Below are positions 9,901-18,421 of a stretch of DNA of 64,000 nucleotides, piece after piece (the stretch's first letter is position 1; each line of letters opens with the position of its first letter). The notes below the pieces were generated by a model. It saw nothing but the letters and a program-made list of their open reading frames with translations, made no database searches and was not told the origin of the DNA. The position numbers were made by a program, and so were the translations under genes. Location: the NCBI GenBank assembly GCA_947500575.1, contig CANMSI010000001.1, positions 620,001 through 684,000 on the forward strand. The letters are read 5' to 3'. This stretch comes from an uncultured Flavobacteriaceae bacterium (lineage in GTDB: Bacteria; Bacteroidota; Bacteroidia; Flavobacteriales; Flavobacteriaceae).

Positions 9901-12672
9901 AATATTTTGATCTGTAATATTGTTGGCTGTACTGCTACTCCCTGATATGCTTACGCGATAACCCGTAGCATCTGCAACCGCATCCCAGGTGATACTCGCT
10001 ACATCTACAGCTACATTCGTTGCACCATTCGCTGGCGTAACTAAATCCGAACAGCTGCTGGGTACCATTAGAGCAGCACTTTCAATGATAAATGTTTCTG
10101 ATCCACAACCACTCGTAATCCCATTTGCATTAAAAGGTCTTATACTTACAGTTACTGTTTCTCCAGTGGTAAAATTGTTTGTAAAAGCATGTGAAGTACC
10201 ATTAACAACTAAATTAGTTTCATTGTTTGCAGTACTTGTGCTTCCGCTTATAGTAACTCGATATCCATCCGCATTAGCAACCGCATTCCATTGAATTTGA
10301 CCCAGGTTAGCAGGGACGATAGAGTCCTCGTTTGCTGGACTTGTTAAATAGGCACAAGAAGCTAGTCCTATAATACTTTCTGTTGTAAAACTTTCACTGC
10401 TACAGCTTGGCGCATTACCTTGCCCATTAAAGGGAACTATACGAACAAAAATAGGAGCATTTTCAGGTAAATTAGAAAGCGTGTAAGAGGTTTGGTTTCC
10501 CAAGACTTCATCTACCAAATCTCGCAAGCCCAAGGCAGTACCGACTCTTAAAATATATCCAGTTGCATTGGGGTCGGCATCCCAATGAATAATTGTATTT
10601 ATACAAACATTGGTAGCCCCATCAACCGGTCCGGGGGCACTCAGGTTCGCGCAAGAAGGTAGGTTTGGTGTTGCACAACTGCTACTAGCGTTTCTTTGCA
10701 ATTCATAAGCCCCCATATCTACTGTGGTTTGAAAAACCCTTGCATTTTTTAGGATATCCGAAGTTTCACTGATATATGAATTATTTCCTTCATTTACCGT
10801 AGGAGAACAAGTAAGCATTCTAAAATCGGAATCGCTAGGGCTCACAAATCTGGGTCTGTTCCCACTAACGGTACCATCTAAATTTCCAGCTCCTGCGGGG
10901 TCTTCTCCTTTTACCAAGGAATGACGTACTTGAAGATTTCCAATAGTTCCAGTAAAACCACTCTGTGTTAAATTAGCATTACCAGACCAAACAATGGAAT
11001 TTCTTAAAAGGGAGGGTAAATCATCATCAAAGTCGATCCCAACATGCGTATCGTTAATATCGGTAGCGGTAAACGTACTATTGATTATTTCCAGAGCAGT
11101 ATCATTTCCGGCATCTATAAGCGTATGAGTTCCATTGGCCAGCGTAGATACCATTACCGTGTTGGTGATGGTTAGGTTGATATCATCTACTTCTAAAATT
11201 CTTGTTCCATTACTATTTCCTTCAAAGTATTCATTGATGAGTTGTCCATTAGGAATGCGGTCTAATTCCATACCTACATCCCCATAATAACGATTGTCCC
11301 TAGCTATAAAGTCAGTCATTCTGCCAAGATCAATAGAGTTATTTACATTGTTTATAAAAGTATTTCCCTCAATACGAATACCGCCACCCAAGCCTCTTTC
11401 TACATAATCAATACCTAGAACTCCTGGTCCTACAGCATGATTTCTAAAAATATTGTTGGTAATGGTAGCCCCACTACCAGCAAAAGAATCAATCATGTAC
11501 TGTCCAGGCACAGAATTGGCATCAAAAACACAGTTATTGATGAGTAAGGTAGTATCGTAAGAGGCATCAATAATTCCTTGCTGACTAGAGCCAAGGGTAC
11601 TATTCTGATAAAAATAGCAATTATCAAAGGTGCTCAATGCATCCGTATCGTCTGCTCTGATGTCTGCCAAAGCAGAAAAAGTTCCATCTGCATGATTGTT
11701 GGTAAAACTGCTATTGGTAACTGTAAATACACAATCGTTGATTAGAAAAACCGATTTCGGACCTGTTGCGGTTGCCGTATTATTTGAAAATATAGAATTA
11801 TCTACCTCTATAGTACTATCACTTGCTTGCAGACAAACAGCACCAGAAGCACCACTATTATTGGTAAAAACAGATTCTTCTAATCGAAGAGTACCATCTC
11901 TTAATGAAAGTAAAGATCCGCTAGAAGTAATATTGTCTTCTGCTAGCAAATTGGTAATGGTTGCATTAGAGGTATCAAGTGAAATAGTAGCAGTATTGTT
12001 ATTAAAATCTCTTATGATACAATCAGTAATCGTAAAGTTAGCCACATCATCATTCAAGGAAATAGCTCTATCGGTACTATTTTGAAAAATAGTGTTCCTT
12101 ATATCAAAATCTTGAAGGTCCACGGAACTCCCTGAAATAATATCGTCCGAAAAGTTGGTAAATAAACTGTTTTCTATAAGGCAAAAATCAAACGTACCCT
12201 GAAGGCGAATGGCATTTCCTGAAACTTGATCAAATTGCAATTGGTTTATGCTAAGGTTGGAGGCAGTACTAATAGCCCTTCTACAATTAGCAAAGCGAAG
12301 ACCTGTTAAACTAGTAGCCGCATCTGGATCAATATCCAGCACCTCAAACAGTAAATTACCCGTATCAAAATCTGCCTGTATCTGGGTGATATTCGCATCA
12401 ATATTTTGTACACCCCCACCGGCCGGATAGCCACCTCTAAAGTTTAAAGGAACGGATACCTCTAAAGTATCTTCGGGTCTATATATACCTGCTGCGATAA
12501 AAATAGTATCATCCGCTACTGCGATATTAATTGCAGATTGAATGTCTTGAAAGGCACTAGCCCAGCTAGACCCGTCTCCCCCAGCAGGAGCAGATTGATC
12601 TACAAAAATATCCGTAGCAAACAGGCTATAATTAAAAAACAAAAAGGCAAGAAAAAGTAGTTTTTTCTTCAT
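6982..12672 (-). CDS. Giant cell-surface protein: beta-helix, Fn3-like and BspA repeats, gliding-motility C-terminal domain
   Basis: A 1896-residue secreted protein. After a signal peptide (1-19) comes a right-handed beta-helix region (about 20-660) with an N-terminal DIFVDQSAPAGGDGSSW box typical of such parallel beta-helix surface proteins. Then follow Fn3-like modules beginning C-x-x-L-x-x-P-x-x-G-A. A BspA/DUF285 block (PKD-like VDWGDSTPITTE, then many M-x-x-M-F-x-x-A repeats) lies in the middle, and several near-identical Fn3-like copies follow. The end (GFSPDGDGINEYWEI...IFNRWGDAVF) is the type B CHU_C sorting domain used by type IX secretion. It is probably an adhesin or matrix protein; no catalytic site was seen. 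The downstream PorP/SprF gene is its likely anchor. Confidence 0.88.
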   Translation of the reverse strand: MKKKLLFLAFLFFNYSLFATDIFVDQSAPAGGDGSSWASAFQDIQSAINIAVADDTIFIAAGIYRPEDTLEVSVPLNFRGGYPAGGGVQNIDANITQIQADFDTGNLLFEVLDIDPDAATSLTGLRFANCRRAISTASNLSINQLQFDQVSGNAIRLQGTFDFCLIENSLFTNFSDDIISGSSVDLQDFDIRNTIFQNSTDRAISLNDDVANFTITDCIIRDFNNNTATISLDTSNATITNLLAEDNITSSGSLLSLRDGTLRLEESVFTNNSGASGAVCLQASDSTIEVDNSIFSNNTATATGPKSVFLINDCVFTVTNSSFTNNHADGTFSALADIRADDTDALSTFDNCYFYQNSTLGSSQQGIIDASYDTTLLINNCVFDANSVPGQYMIDSFAGSGATITNNIFRNHAVGPGVLGIDYVERGLGGGIRIEGNTFINNVNNSIDLGRMTDFIARDNRYYGDVGMELDRIPNGQLINEYFEGNSNGTRILEVDDINLTITNTVMVSTLANGTHTLIDAGNDTALEIINSTFTATDINDTHVGIDFDDDLPSLLRNSIVWSGNANLTQSGFTGTIGNLQVRHSLVKGEDPAGAGNLDGTVSGNRPRFVSPSDSDFRMLTCSPTVNEGNNSYISETSDILKNARVFQTTVDMGAYELQRNASSSCATPNLPSCANLSAPGPVDGATNVCINTIIHWDADPNATGYILRVGTALGLRDLVDEVLGNQTSYTLSNLPENAPIFVRIVPFNGQGNAPSCSSESFTTESIIGLASCAYLTSPANEDSIVPANLGQIQWNAVANADGYRVTISGSTSTANNETNLVVNGTSHAFTNNFTTGETVTVSIRPFNANGITSGCGSETFIIESAALMVPSSCSDLVTPANGATNVAVDVASITWDAVADATGYRVSISGSSSTANNITDQNITGTTHPFANSFDNDETVTVTIIPFNAQGDAVGCATPQSFTIESAAPSTDAFITTWKTDNPGLSDDNSIRIPTDGLLTYNYTVDWGDSTPITTETNAAMHTYAAPGTYTVTIRGIFPRIVFDNGGDADKLLAIEQWGDIQWSSMKDAFSGCANMVGNFTDRPDLSGVSDMRSMFHDCELFNTNINDWDVSTVTTMDELFNDALLFNQPLNNWDVTNVTSMSRMFDAAIAFNQPLDLWNVSNVSNMARMFNDAIAFNRDIGGWVTTNLEFTSSMFRGAIIFNQNIGNWNTSSVVDMSQMFNNASNFDQNIGTWDVSMVTNMNNMFTGATLSTANYDALLIGWDALDLQPNVLFSGGNSQYCAGETARMNMITSDTWTITDGGTASPTVNDLADQNQVNSYTLPAITGTQLTGAEAYYTQTNGGGTSYDAGDIINFADFPSYPITLYIYDGSGTCASEESFALTLTSAPTVPSSCVDLVTPANGATGVAVNLASITWDAVADATGYRVTISGSTSTANNITDQNITGTTHPFANSFDNDETVTVTILPFNAQGDAVGCATPQTFTIESSVPTVPSSCADLVTPANGATGVAVNLASITWDAVADATAYRVTISGSTSTANNITDQNITGTTHPFANSFDNDETVTVTIIPFNAQGDAVGCATPQIFTIESSVPTVPSSCADLVTPANGATGVAVNLASITWDAVADATAYRVTISGSTSTANNITDQNITGTTHPFANSFDNDETVMVTIIPFNAQGDAVGCATPQTFTIESSVPTVPSSCADLVTPANGATNVEVNTNLSWDAVVDADGYRLRVGTSPGGSDILADEDVGILTSYMLMDELPENSTIYVLITPYNAQGDAVNCTEQSFTTTEVIIPEDESLYGFSPDGDGINEYWEIVGIENHPENTVTIFNRWGDAVFQIQNYDNNVNVFRGEANRLTKLGAGSLPSGTYFFDIQINGEHNLTKLRGYLVLKR
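7571..8488 (-). repeat. Three near-identical 306-bp tandem repeats within the giant surface gene
   Basis: The phrase starting CTACTCGGTACTG recurs at 7571, 7877 and 8183, with a diverged start at 8489; the period is exactly 306 bases, i.e. 102 residues. Each unit encodes one Fn3-like module (VPSSCADLVTPANGATGVAV ... FTIESS). A further diverged copy lies near 9770-10060. The high DNA identity points to recent duplication or gene conversion, and copy number may vary between strains. Confidence 0.9.
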
Positions 12673-12936
12673 AATATTTGGCGGTTAGGTTGCATAAAAG
12701 ATGTATCGCTTTTTAAGAGCTTTGGGTAATCTTTTAATCCATTATTCAAAATTCCTCTTTTAAAAGAGACTTGGTATCCCTGAAAACCGTAGAAAAATAC
12801 ACTGGCTATTTCGCGGTTTATAGCTACCTTTTTATTTCAATAACGATGGATATAACGGCAAAAAAACGGAGAGATTGTCACAATAAGGTACCATTCCAAC
12901 GAGTGGAACCTTTTTTAGAAGAAGAAAGTAAATGTA

Positions 12937-14559
12937 CTAGCTGTTTAAGCTTGCCCGGTATTCAGAAGGTGTTGTTCCGGTATGTTTTTTGAATACTCTA
13001 TTAAAAGATGTCTTACTCTTAAAACCTGCATCGAAAGCAATGGCAATAATCTTTGCATCCTGGTACTCGGTATTGTTCATTAATGCTTGTGCTTCCTGTA
13101 CTCTATAGGAGTTAACAAAATTGTAAAAGTTCTGTTGAAAACCATAGTACAAAGCTTCGGAAAAATGATGGCTGCTTATTCCTATTTTATCGGCCAAATC
13201 TGCCTGCGTTAAGTTGACATCCAAATAAGGTTTATCTCCTTCCATAAAAGCTAAGATCTGTTTTTTAAGCTTTTGTCTATCAGTATTTGTAAGGGATGAA
13301 TTTTTGTAAGGTGTCTTATTCGGTTTTTCTTCCCCCTCCTGGGCCATAAACGCAGTAGTTGTCTCCTTATCTGAAACCGCAACTCGTTCTTGTAGTGTAA
13401 GAAACTGGGCTCTTAATATTTCTTGTTCGGCTTCTATTTGCTTTTTCCTTTTGATATAAAAAAAGAGCAACCCTCCTAGTAATAATAGCAAACATAGACC
13501 CCAAATTAACATCGTTTGTTTGTTTTGAGACAATATATCTAATGCTTGACTATTGGCAGCTATTGTTTCTTCCCGAGCTGAAATTTCGTTTTTAAGATCT
13601 GTACTAGTGGCATCGTTCTTATCATTTTGAAGCTCATTTCGCAACAATGTATACTTCTTTTGCGCAGTATAGGAAGCTTCAAAATCATTTTTTTCTTCAT
13701 ATATTTTCGCCACATACTCATGGCAATACATTTCTATCTCTGCTAAATTTTTCTCTTTAGTCAGCGCAATGCATTCCTCTAAATTTTTTAATGCTGCATC
13801 GTAGTTTTTAAGATGGTAATTAGAGATTCCCATATTTAACAACATCCAACCTCTACTTTTTGTAGGTTTTTTTAAGAAGGGTAGCTCCAAAGCGGCCGTA
13901 CTAGTTTCTAATGCTTTTGTATAATCTTTAAGCTGTATATATGAATCGCTGATATTGTTTAAGGCAATAGCTACTGTTGGCCATTTTTCGTTTTTTTCTC
14001 CAATAGCCTTCGCCTCATAGGCATACTTTAAAGCCCGCTCATAGTCTTTCAATTCTGTGTAATTATTAGACAACCCAATCAAGGCGGCTGCTTTTACTCG
14101 GTCTGAATTTTCGTATTCTTCAGCAACGACGAGCACTTCTTCCATGGCAGCAATGGCTTTATCGTACGCCTCAATTCTAAAGTAGGTATTCCCTAAATTA
14201 ACCAAGACTACCGTTCTAGTTCGCGCGTCTTCTGGGATTAACCTGCACTTTTCCAAAGCTTCATGATACAATGTAATTGCTTTTTGCCGTTCACTGCGAT
14301 TATTGTGAAAAACTGCCTGATTGGTCAGTGCTAAAACATGCATTTGAGTTAGGCCATACTTTTCGGCTACTATTAAGAGCGAATCACTATAAGCCTTATG
14401 CAAATCATAATCACCTTCCCCGTAATATTTTTGAAGTTCTTTCAATAGCGCATCTGCCTTTTCCTGACCTTGAACCGCAATCTCTGCAGAACCTTCTTGA
14501 GCGTGCATACTACATAAAACGGTAAAAAATAAGAAAAAAGATAGTAAGGGTTTTATCAT
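12937..14559 (-). CDS. Membrane-anchored TPR sensor with C-terminal AraC-type DNA-binding domain
   Basis: A 540-residue one-component regulator. Order: signal peptide (1-20), a series of TPR helical pairs (about 25-310, with NLGNTYFRIEAYDKAIAAME as a clear unit), a transmembrane helix (about 352-370, followed by FYIKRKK), a coiled linker, then an AraC-type double helix-turn-helix (about 430-540, ending FNRVFKKHTGTTPSEYRASL). This TPR-TM-AraC layout is common in Flavobacteriia and senses through the periplasmic TPR part. It lies 264 bases upstream of the giant surface gene on the same strand and could control it; that is inference. Confidence 0.85.
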   Translation of the reverse strand: MIKPLLSFFLFFTVLCSMHAQEGSAEIAVQGQEKADALLKELQKYYGEGDYDLHKAYSDSLLIVAEKYGLTQMHVLALTNQAVFHNNRSERQKAITLYHEALEKCRLIPEDARTRTVVLVNLGNTYFRIEAYDKAIAAMEEVLVVAEEYENSDRVKAAALIGLSNNYTELKDYERALKYAYEAKAIGEKNEKWPTVAIALNNISDSYIQLKDYTKALETSTAALELPFLKKPTKSRGWMLLNMGISNYHLKNYDAALKNLEECIALTKEKNLAEIEMYCHEYVAKIYEEKNDFEASYTAQKKYTLLRNELQNDKNDATSTDLKNEISAREETIAANSQALDILSQNKQTMLIWGLCLLLLLGGLLFFYIKRKKQIEAEQEILRAQFLTLQERVAVSDKETTTAFMAQEGEEKPNKTPYKNSSLTNTDRQKLKKQILAFMEGDKPYLDVNLTQADLADKIGISSHHFSEALYYGFQQNFYNFVNSYRVQEAQALMNNTEYQDAKIIAIAFDAGFKSKTSFNRVFKKHTGTTPSEYRASLNS

Positions 14560-14883
14560 TCTAGGGAGAAGTTTAGCCTAAAAATAGGTAATCTGTATGC
14601 TCAATACAATAATTGACAGCATAAAGTAGCATAGAGTGGCCACTGAGATTCTTGAACAAGAAAGACTTAAGATAATCCAGCGATGTTTTTAATTGGGATA
14701 TGGTCGAAGTGATTGGTATTATTTAAAATAAATATGATCAGAAAAAACATCCTATAAATAACCATCTACACAGGCATAACTTCCAGCCATACATACCTAA
14801 TTGGGTAGTTTATGATTTGAGTCTATCTTACTAATATTCATCAATTTTCATTTTTGAAAAATACCAACCTTAACTAAAAACGA
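14560..14883. other. Intergenic region between divergent genes
   Basis: 324 bases separate the divergent TPR-AraC gene and the 185-residue protein gene, so promoters for both should lie here. I see an inverted repeat TTTTCA-TTTT-TGAAAA (14845-14860) just before the plus-strand start, but no confident promoter match and no open frame worth calling. Confidence 0.4.
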
Positions 14884-15441
14884 ATGAAAACTGGAAAAGT
14901 AATTGCTATACTAGCAGGTGTTATTACGATTGTTGTAGGTGGTATCGCCATTTATCAATTTGTTAACCCAGAGCCAAAGCCTATTGTAGAGCCTCCGGTG
15001 AAAGAGCGTTCTTTTCTAGAAAAGGCAACGGGCTCTTATACCTTAAATTCATGGATCCAAGCCGATAGACCTATTGAAATTGGCATTAAAATCCTTGAGG
15101 GTACTATGGACATAAAAAGTGATGGTACGATGGATTGGACCCTATTGCTGGCACAATCTTATTCGTCTCAACCAGACCGAGTGCGTATGACAAGTCGTGG
15201 AAGAATACAACTCTCTAATAAACGTGTGCTAAGTGTACAAGGTGGTGAGTTCAATAAAACACACCATTTTGGAGGCACCTCTTGGATACAGGTTAGCAAA
15301 GATGCACAACTGGCAGTAAGAGGTTGGGCCATTGGGCAGCCTAAAAATGCTTTCAAAGTTTCCGTGAATGAACAATCCAATGGGTCTATATCCTTTGAAA
15401 TGACCAACACCAGAGGGACTTATTTTTGGGAGCAGCAGTAG
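14884..15441 (+). CDS. Membrane-anchored protein of unknown function
   Basis: A 185-residue protein with one N-terminal transmembrane helix (about 7-25, VIAILAGVITIVVGGIAIY) and a short proline-rich linker (PEPKPIVEPPVK). A mostly beta domain of about 140 residues follows (GSYTLNSWIQ ... GTYFWEQ) with alternating polar strands, suggestive of a small lipocalin- or beta-sandwich-like fold. I do not recognise the family and no catalytic motif is visible. It is convergent with the next gene and has no obvious operon partner. Confidence 0.6.
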   Translation: MKTGKVIAILAGVITIVVGGIAIYQFVNPEPKPIVEPPVKERSFLEKATGSYTLNSWIQADRPIEIGIKILEGTMDIKSDGTMDWTLLLAQSYSSQPDRVRMTSRGRIQLSNKRVLSVQGGEFNKTHHFGGTSWIQVSKDAQLAVRGWAIGQPKNAFKVSVNEQSNGSISFEMTNTRGTYFWEQQ

Positions 15442-15489
15442 GGTTTCTTATTAAAAAAGCTCTTGCCACCTGGTGTTTTAGGTTAACTC

Positions 15490-16707
15490 TCAAAGCACAT
15501 ACTTGAACTTAAAACTTATAGCCGTAAATCTCTTTTCAGCTTCAAAAATTTTAAAGTCGGGTGTTTCTGTTGCATCAGCGATATTAAAGAACTTCCTGTT
15601 GGGAGCATTGTCATAGAAAAAGGTATATAGAATGTCCAAACCTATTTTTTTGGTAAACTTAAAACTGAGCTTGCTCACCCATTCTACCCAATAGTCCGAC
15701 TTTTCATCTCGCAGCAGCCCTTCTTCTATTTCATTGGACAATTCTCCAAAGAGGCCCAATTTAAAATACGCATTGGAAGTGAAACTAAAGTTATCGCCCC
15801 GCCATTCAAAACCTGGACGGACCACCATTCGAAATCTATTGGTAGCATCAAAAACTCCCTTTCGCTCCTCCTCATTAAAAAACAATTTTAAAGAATCAGC
15901 AGTCTTTTCCAATTCGTAATTCATACCTCCTAGAATCGATATTCTTGTGGTACTATACTTTTTCTTGATTACCTGATTAAAACGGTTTCTACTTTTCTTT
16001 AAATTCTTTCGATCTTTTTTAGGAATATTTTTAATTCTACTGCAAATAGAATCCAAACAAGACTCAAAATAGTCTTCAGTTAGAAATGGAAGCTCTTTTT
16101 CAAAACCTTCTACTTTCTTTATCTCTTCTTTTCCTGTATCCGTAAGTCCTTGAAATTGATTTTCGATGGATGCGGATTTTCCTGAATAGAGATTCAAGAT
16201 AAGTCCCCCTCCTATTTCATAACGTTGGTCTATTCCTAAAAAGCTATTATTGGTTCTATTCACAAAGACATAGGTTTCTTTACCCAAATCTTTTTCAGAA
16301 AAATTATAATCAAAGGAAATCCCCACTTTAGATACCGTTTCTTTCAATACACCATTTTGGGTTTGTGCCTGGATGTTAGAATTCAGGTTAAATTCAAAAG
16401 GATAGACACCACTTGCCAAATTGAATCCGGTATTGATCACGAACAAATTATTGTTTTCAACCTCCAATCCGTTAAGTCCAAAAGAAATTTCCCCACTTAT
16501 CTTTCGCTCTTGTGCTTCTAAGTTTCTTAAATCGAACAAATAGGTTTTAAAACGTTTCCTTTGCTTGTCCGATATACTTGAAATGTCTTGAAATTGGTCA
16601 AAATTCAATAGAATTGTATCTACCGTTTTTCGGATATCCGTATTTTGGGCTTGGACGTTTTGATTACTAAAAAAACAGCAAATAAGTGTAACATATAGCA
16701 CTCTCAT
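15490..16707 (-). CDS. Probable outer-membrane beta-barrel protein, unknown function
   Basis: A 405-residue exported protein. The ATG at 16707 places a signal peptide at the N-terminus (MRVLYVTLICCFFSNQNVQA); a longer frame to 16758 adds 17 residues ahead of it and is less likely. Many alternating-pattern strands (ISGEISFGLNGLEV, VSKVGISFDYNFS, ISFKFKYVL at the C-terminus, ending in Leu after aromatic strands) suggest a barrel. A charged helical insert rich in Lys (about residues 210-265) interrupts it. No family is recognised. It lies downstream of the trypsin-like gene on the same strand, separated by a possible terminator. Confidence 0.55.
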   Translation of the reverse strand: MRVLYVTLICCFFSNQNVQAQNTDIRKTVDTILLNFDQFQDISSISDKQRKRFKTYLFDLRNLEAQERKISGEISFGLNGLEVENNNLFVINTGFNLASGVYPFEFNLNSNIQAQTQNGVLKETVSKVGISFDYNFSEKDLGKETYVFVNRTNNSFLGIDQRYEIGGGLILNLYSGKSASIENQFQGLTDTGKEEIKKVEGFEKELPFLTEDYFESCLDSICSRIKNIPKKDRKNLKKSRNRFNQVIKKKYSTTRISILGGMNYELEKTADSLKLFFNEEERKGVFDATNRFRMVVRPGFEWRGDNFSFTSNAYFKLGLFGELSNEIEEGLLRDEKSDYWVEWVSKLSFKFTKKIGLDILYTFFYDNAPNRKFFNIADATETPDFKIFEAEKRFTAISFKFKYVL

Positions 16708-16760
16708 GGAAATCGTTTTAGATCTATTTAATGATCTAAAACTAGGAATCCTTGACATGC

Positions 16761-16795
16761 AAAAAAATCCCTATCGGTAGGTATCTTTGCTACCA
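16761..16795 (-). terminator. Possible intrinsic terminator of the trypsin-like gene
   Basis: Read on the minus strand, GGTAG...CTACC and an overlapping CCTA-CCGA-TAGG hairpin run into GATTTTTTT (16761-16769). The stem is short, so this is a weak call; position directly after the protease gene supports it. Confidence 0.35.
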
Positions 16796-16833
16796 AACAT
16801 CAATAAACCAACAGCTTTATAAAACAACTATTG

Positions 16834-17931
16834 CTACATAGTCTTTATCCAAGTACGAAGCTGTTTTATGACTGTTGCCGTCATTAGCACTCCCATATTA
16901 GATGTGGGTTTTCCCCATTTGTCGTTACAGCCATCTATATTTGAATGACAACCACCTCTATGTACGGCAACCAAATAGCGCTTTCCAGTCGATTTTATAT
17001 ATTTCCATACTGGGCTTCCACTTTGCCCATCACTTGTATCTACCATGTAGGTAATTAGTTGACCTACTGGTTTCCCCTTAATTGTAGGGGGCGCATTTTT
17101 CACCTTATCAAAAGCAATGTATTGCTTGTTCCTTTTACCATTAGGGTAACCACTTACGTTCAAAATCTGAGTCTTCAAATAGGAAGTAGACAAGGCTTTG
17201 ATTTGCGTATTCTGACCATATTTAGAGCTTCCCCAATATCCTAAAACTTGGTTATTTAAACTTTTAAACTTCTTTAATCCAATTTTGGTCTTTAGTTTAA
17301 TCAAGGCATAATCCCATCGAGCATCCAAATCACTTTCAAATATCCTGGGGTATTTGATACTATGCGAATTTACTTTCCCAAACGGAAATGTATTGCTTCC
17401 ATCACGGCCAGGAAAGACCTCAGTACGCAACGCTCTTTGTTTTCGAATGCTACCCTTGGAACCCGGTATTTCGGCGTAGACTACATGCGCTGAAGTAAGC
17501 ACATGATTGAGGCTTATAAGCACTCCTGTTCCTTGATCAAAGGATACTATTTTTCCTGGATCGTCTGGATCCCTGAAATAAGATTTTAAGGAGCAGATCC
17601 ACCGAAAAGGAGCTTTTCGTACATTACTGACATCACTTACCTTTTCTCTGGTATAAGGACGAAACATTTTACGAGGAGTTGCAACTTCAGCATCCACATC
17701 CTCCATCCCCTCCTCTATGGCTTCTTCACTAACAGTTGCATTATCTAACTCTGCTAACACTTCTTGCAATTCTTTCTCCGTTAATGAAACATCTTCTAAA
17801 TTATCTACCTTTTCCAGAGAATCCGCATTTAGAAAAGTGCATTTTTGCCTATTTAAAGTAGTAATAGTGGTATCTATTAATTGTACCTCTTTGCGTATAT
17901 TTTTCGCAAGCATTTTCCCATCATTTTCCAT
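16834..17931 (-). CDS. Trypsin-like serine protease without signal peptide
   Basis: A 365-residue chymotrypsin-fold protease. The triad can be read as His149 (LTSAHVVYA), Asp207 (ARWDYALIKL) and Ser305 (DGQSGSPVW), with VAVHRGG as the following strand, resembling glutamyl endopeptidase/V8-type enzymes. Residues 1-85 are an acidic, helical N-terminal region with no signal peptide or membrane segment, so the enzyme looks cytosolic and perhaps held inactive by this region. Cytosolic trypsin-like proteases are known as effectors in bacterial conflict systems, and the window contains other intracellular-type proteases. No partner gene is adjacent, so that role is inference. Confidence 0.8.
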   Translation of the reverse strand: MENDGKMLAKNIRKEVQLIDTTITTLNRQKCTFLNADSLEKVDNLEDVSLTEKELQEVLAELDNATVSEEAIEEGMEDVDAEVATPRKMFRPYTREKVSDVSNVRKAPFRWICSLKSYFRDPDDPGKIVSFDQGTGVLISLNHVLTSAHVVYAEIPGSKGSIRKQRALRTEVFPGRDGSNTFPFGKVNSHSIKYPRIFESDLDARWDYALIKLKTKIGLKKFKSLNNQVLGYWGSSKYGQNTQIKALSTSYLKTQILNVSGYPNGKRNKQYIAFDKVKNAPPTIKGKPVGQLITYMVDTSDGQSGSPVWKYIKSTGKRYLVAVHRGGCHSNIDGCNDKWGKPTSNMGVLMTATVIKQLRTWIKTM

Positions 17932-18237
17932 AATTCTAGTTTTAATAATACACTAAAGATATCTTGGAAAGCAACCATCTGTATCCAGAATTGTATACTC
18001 GGTGTTTGTTTTTATGTAAATGGCCTACTAAGCGCCTAAACATTTCATAAACAACATAAAACAAATATAAACCAGTCCAACATATCTTATAAACATCAAA
18101 TATTATGGCAATATTTAAGGTCGAAAAACATTCATTTTCGTTCAAAAACATATAGACATCTGTTAACCGATCAAAAAAGAGCTTAAACGAGAATTTTACT
18201 AGAAGAATTGAAATACTAGGAATTTTGCAGCAAACAA
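17932..18237. other. Intergenic region, no feature assigned
   Basis: About 306 bases of AT-rich sequence between the trypsin-like gene and a small plus-strand frame. A 69-codon minus-strand frame (17942-18151) has no recognisable features and I do not call it. No clear promoter or hairpin was found. Confidence 0.35.
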
Positions 18238-18363
18238 ATGAATATGAAAACAGTTCGTATATTACTTAAAAAAGAATTCAATAGAGAGAATTTAACAGCT
18301 GCTATTAGCTGCCTCATTCTTTCCATCGTTATTTTCTTTATCATGGGAGTGATGAATAGGTAA
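18238..18363 (+). CDS. Possible small single-helix membrane protein
   Basis: A 41-codon frame starting ATG-AAT-ATG (18238 or 18244). The peptide has a basic amphipathic N-terminus (KTVRILLKKEFNRENLT) followed by one hydrophobic helix (AAISCLILSIVIFFIMGVM) and ends NR, a layout typical of small inner-membrane proteins. It is isolated between two minus-strand genes, and the family is unknown. Coding status rests only on composition and topology. Confidence 0.4.
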   Translation: MNMKTVRILLKKEFNRENLTAAISCLILSIVIFFIMGVMNR

Positions 18364-18421
18364 AACCATGGTTGATTTATTTGGCTAGTATCTTCAATAC
18401 CCTATTTAAAGTATGTATGTA

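Noticed and set aside
12771-12992. Plus-strand 73-codon frame between the giant surface gene and the TPR-AraC gene
   Set aside because: It overlaps the 3' end of the well-supported AraC-type gene and has no recognisable domain.
17942-18151. Minus-strand 69-codon frame
   Set aside because: AT-rich intergenic sequence with no domain, no sensible topology and no partner.
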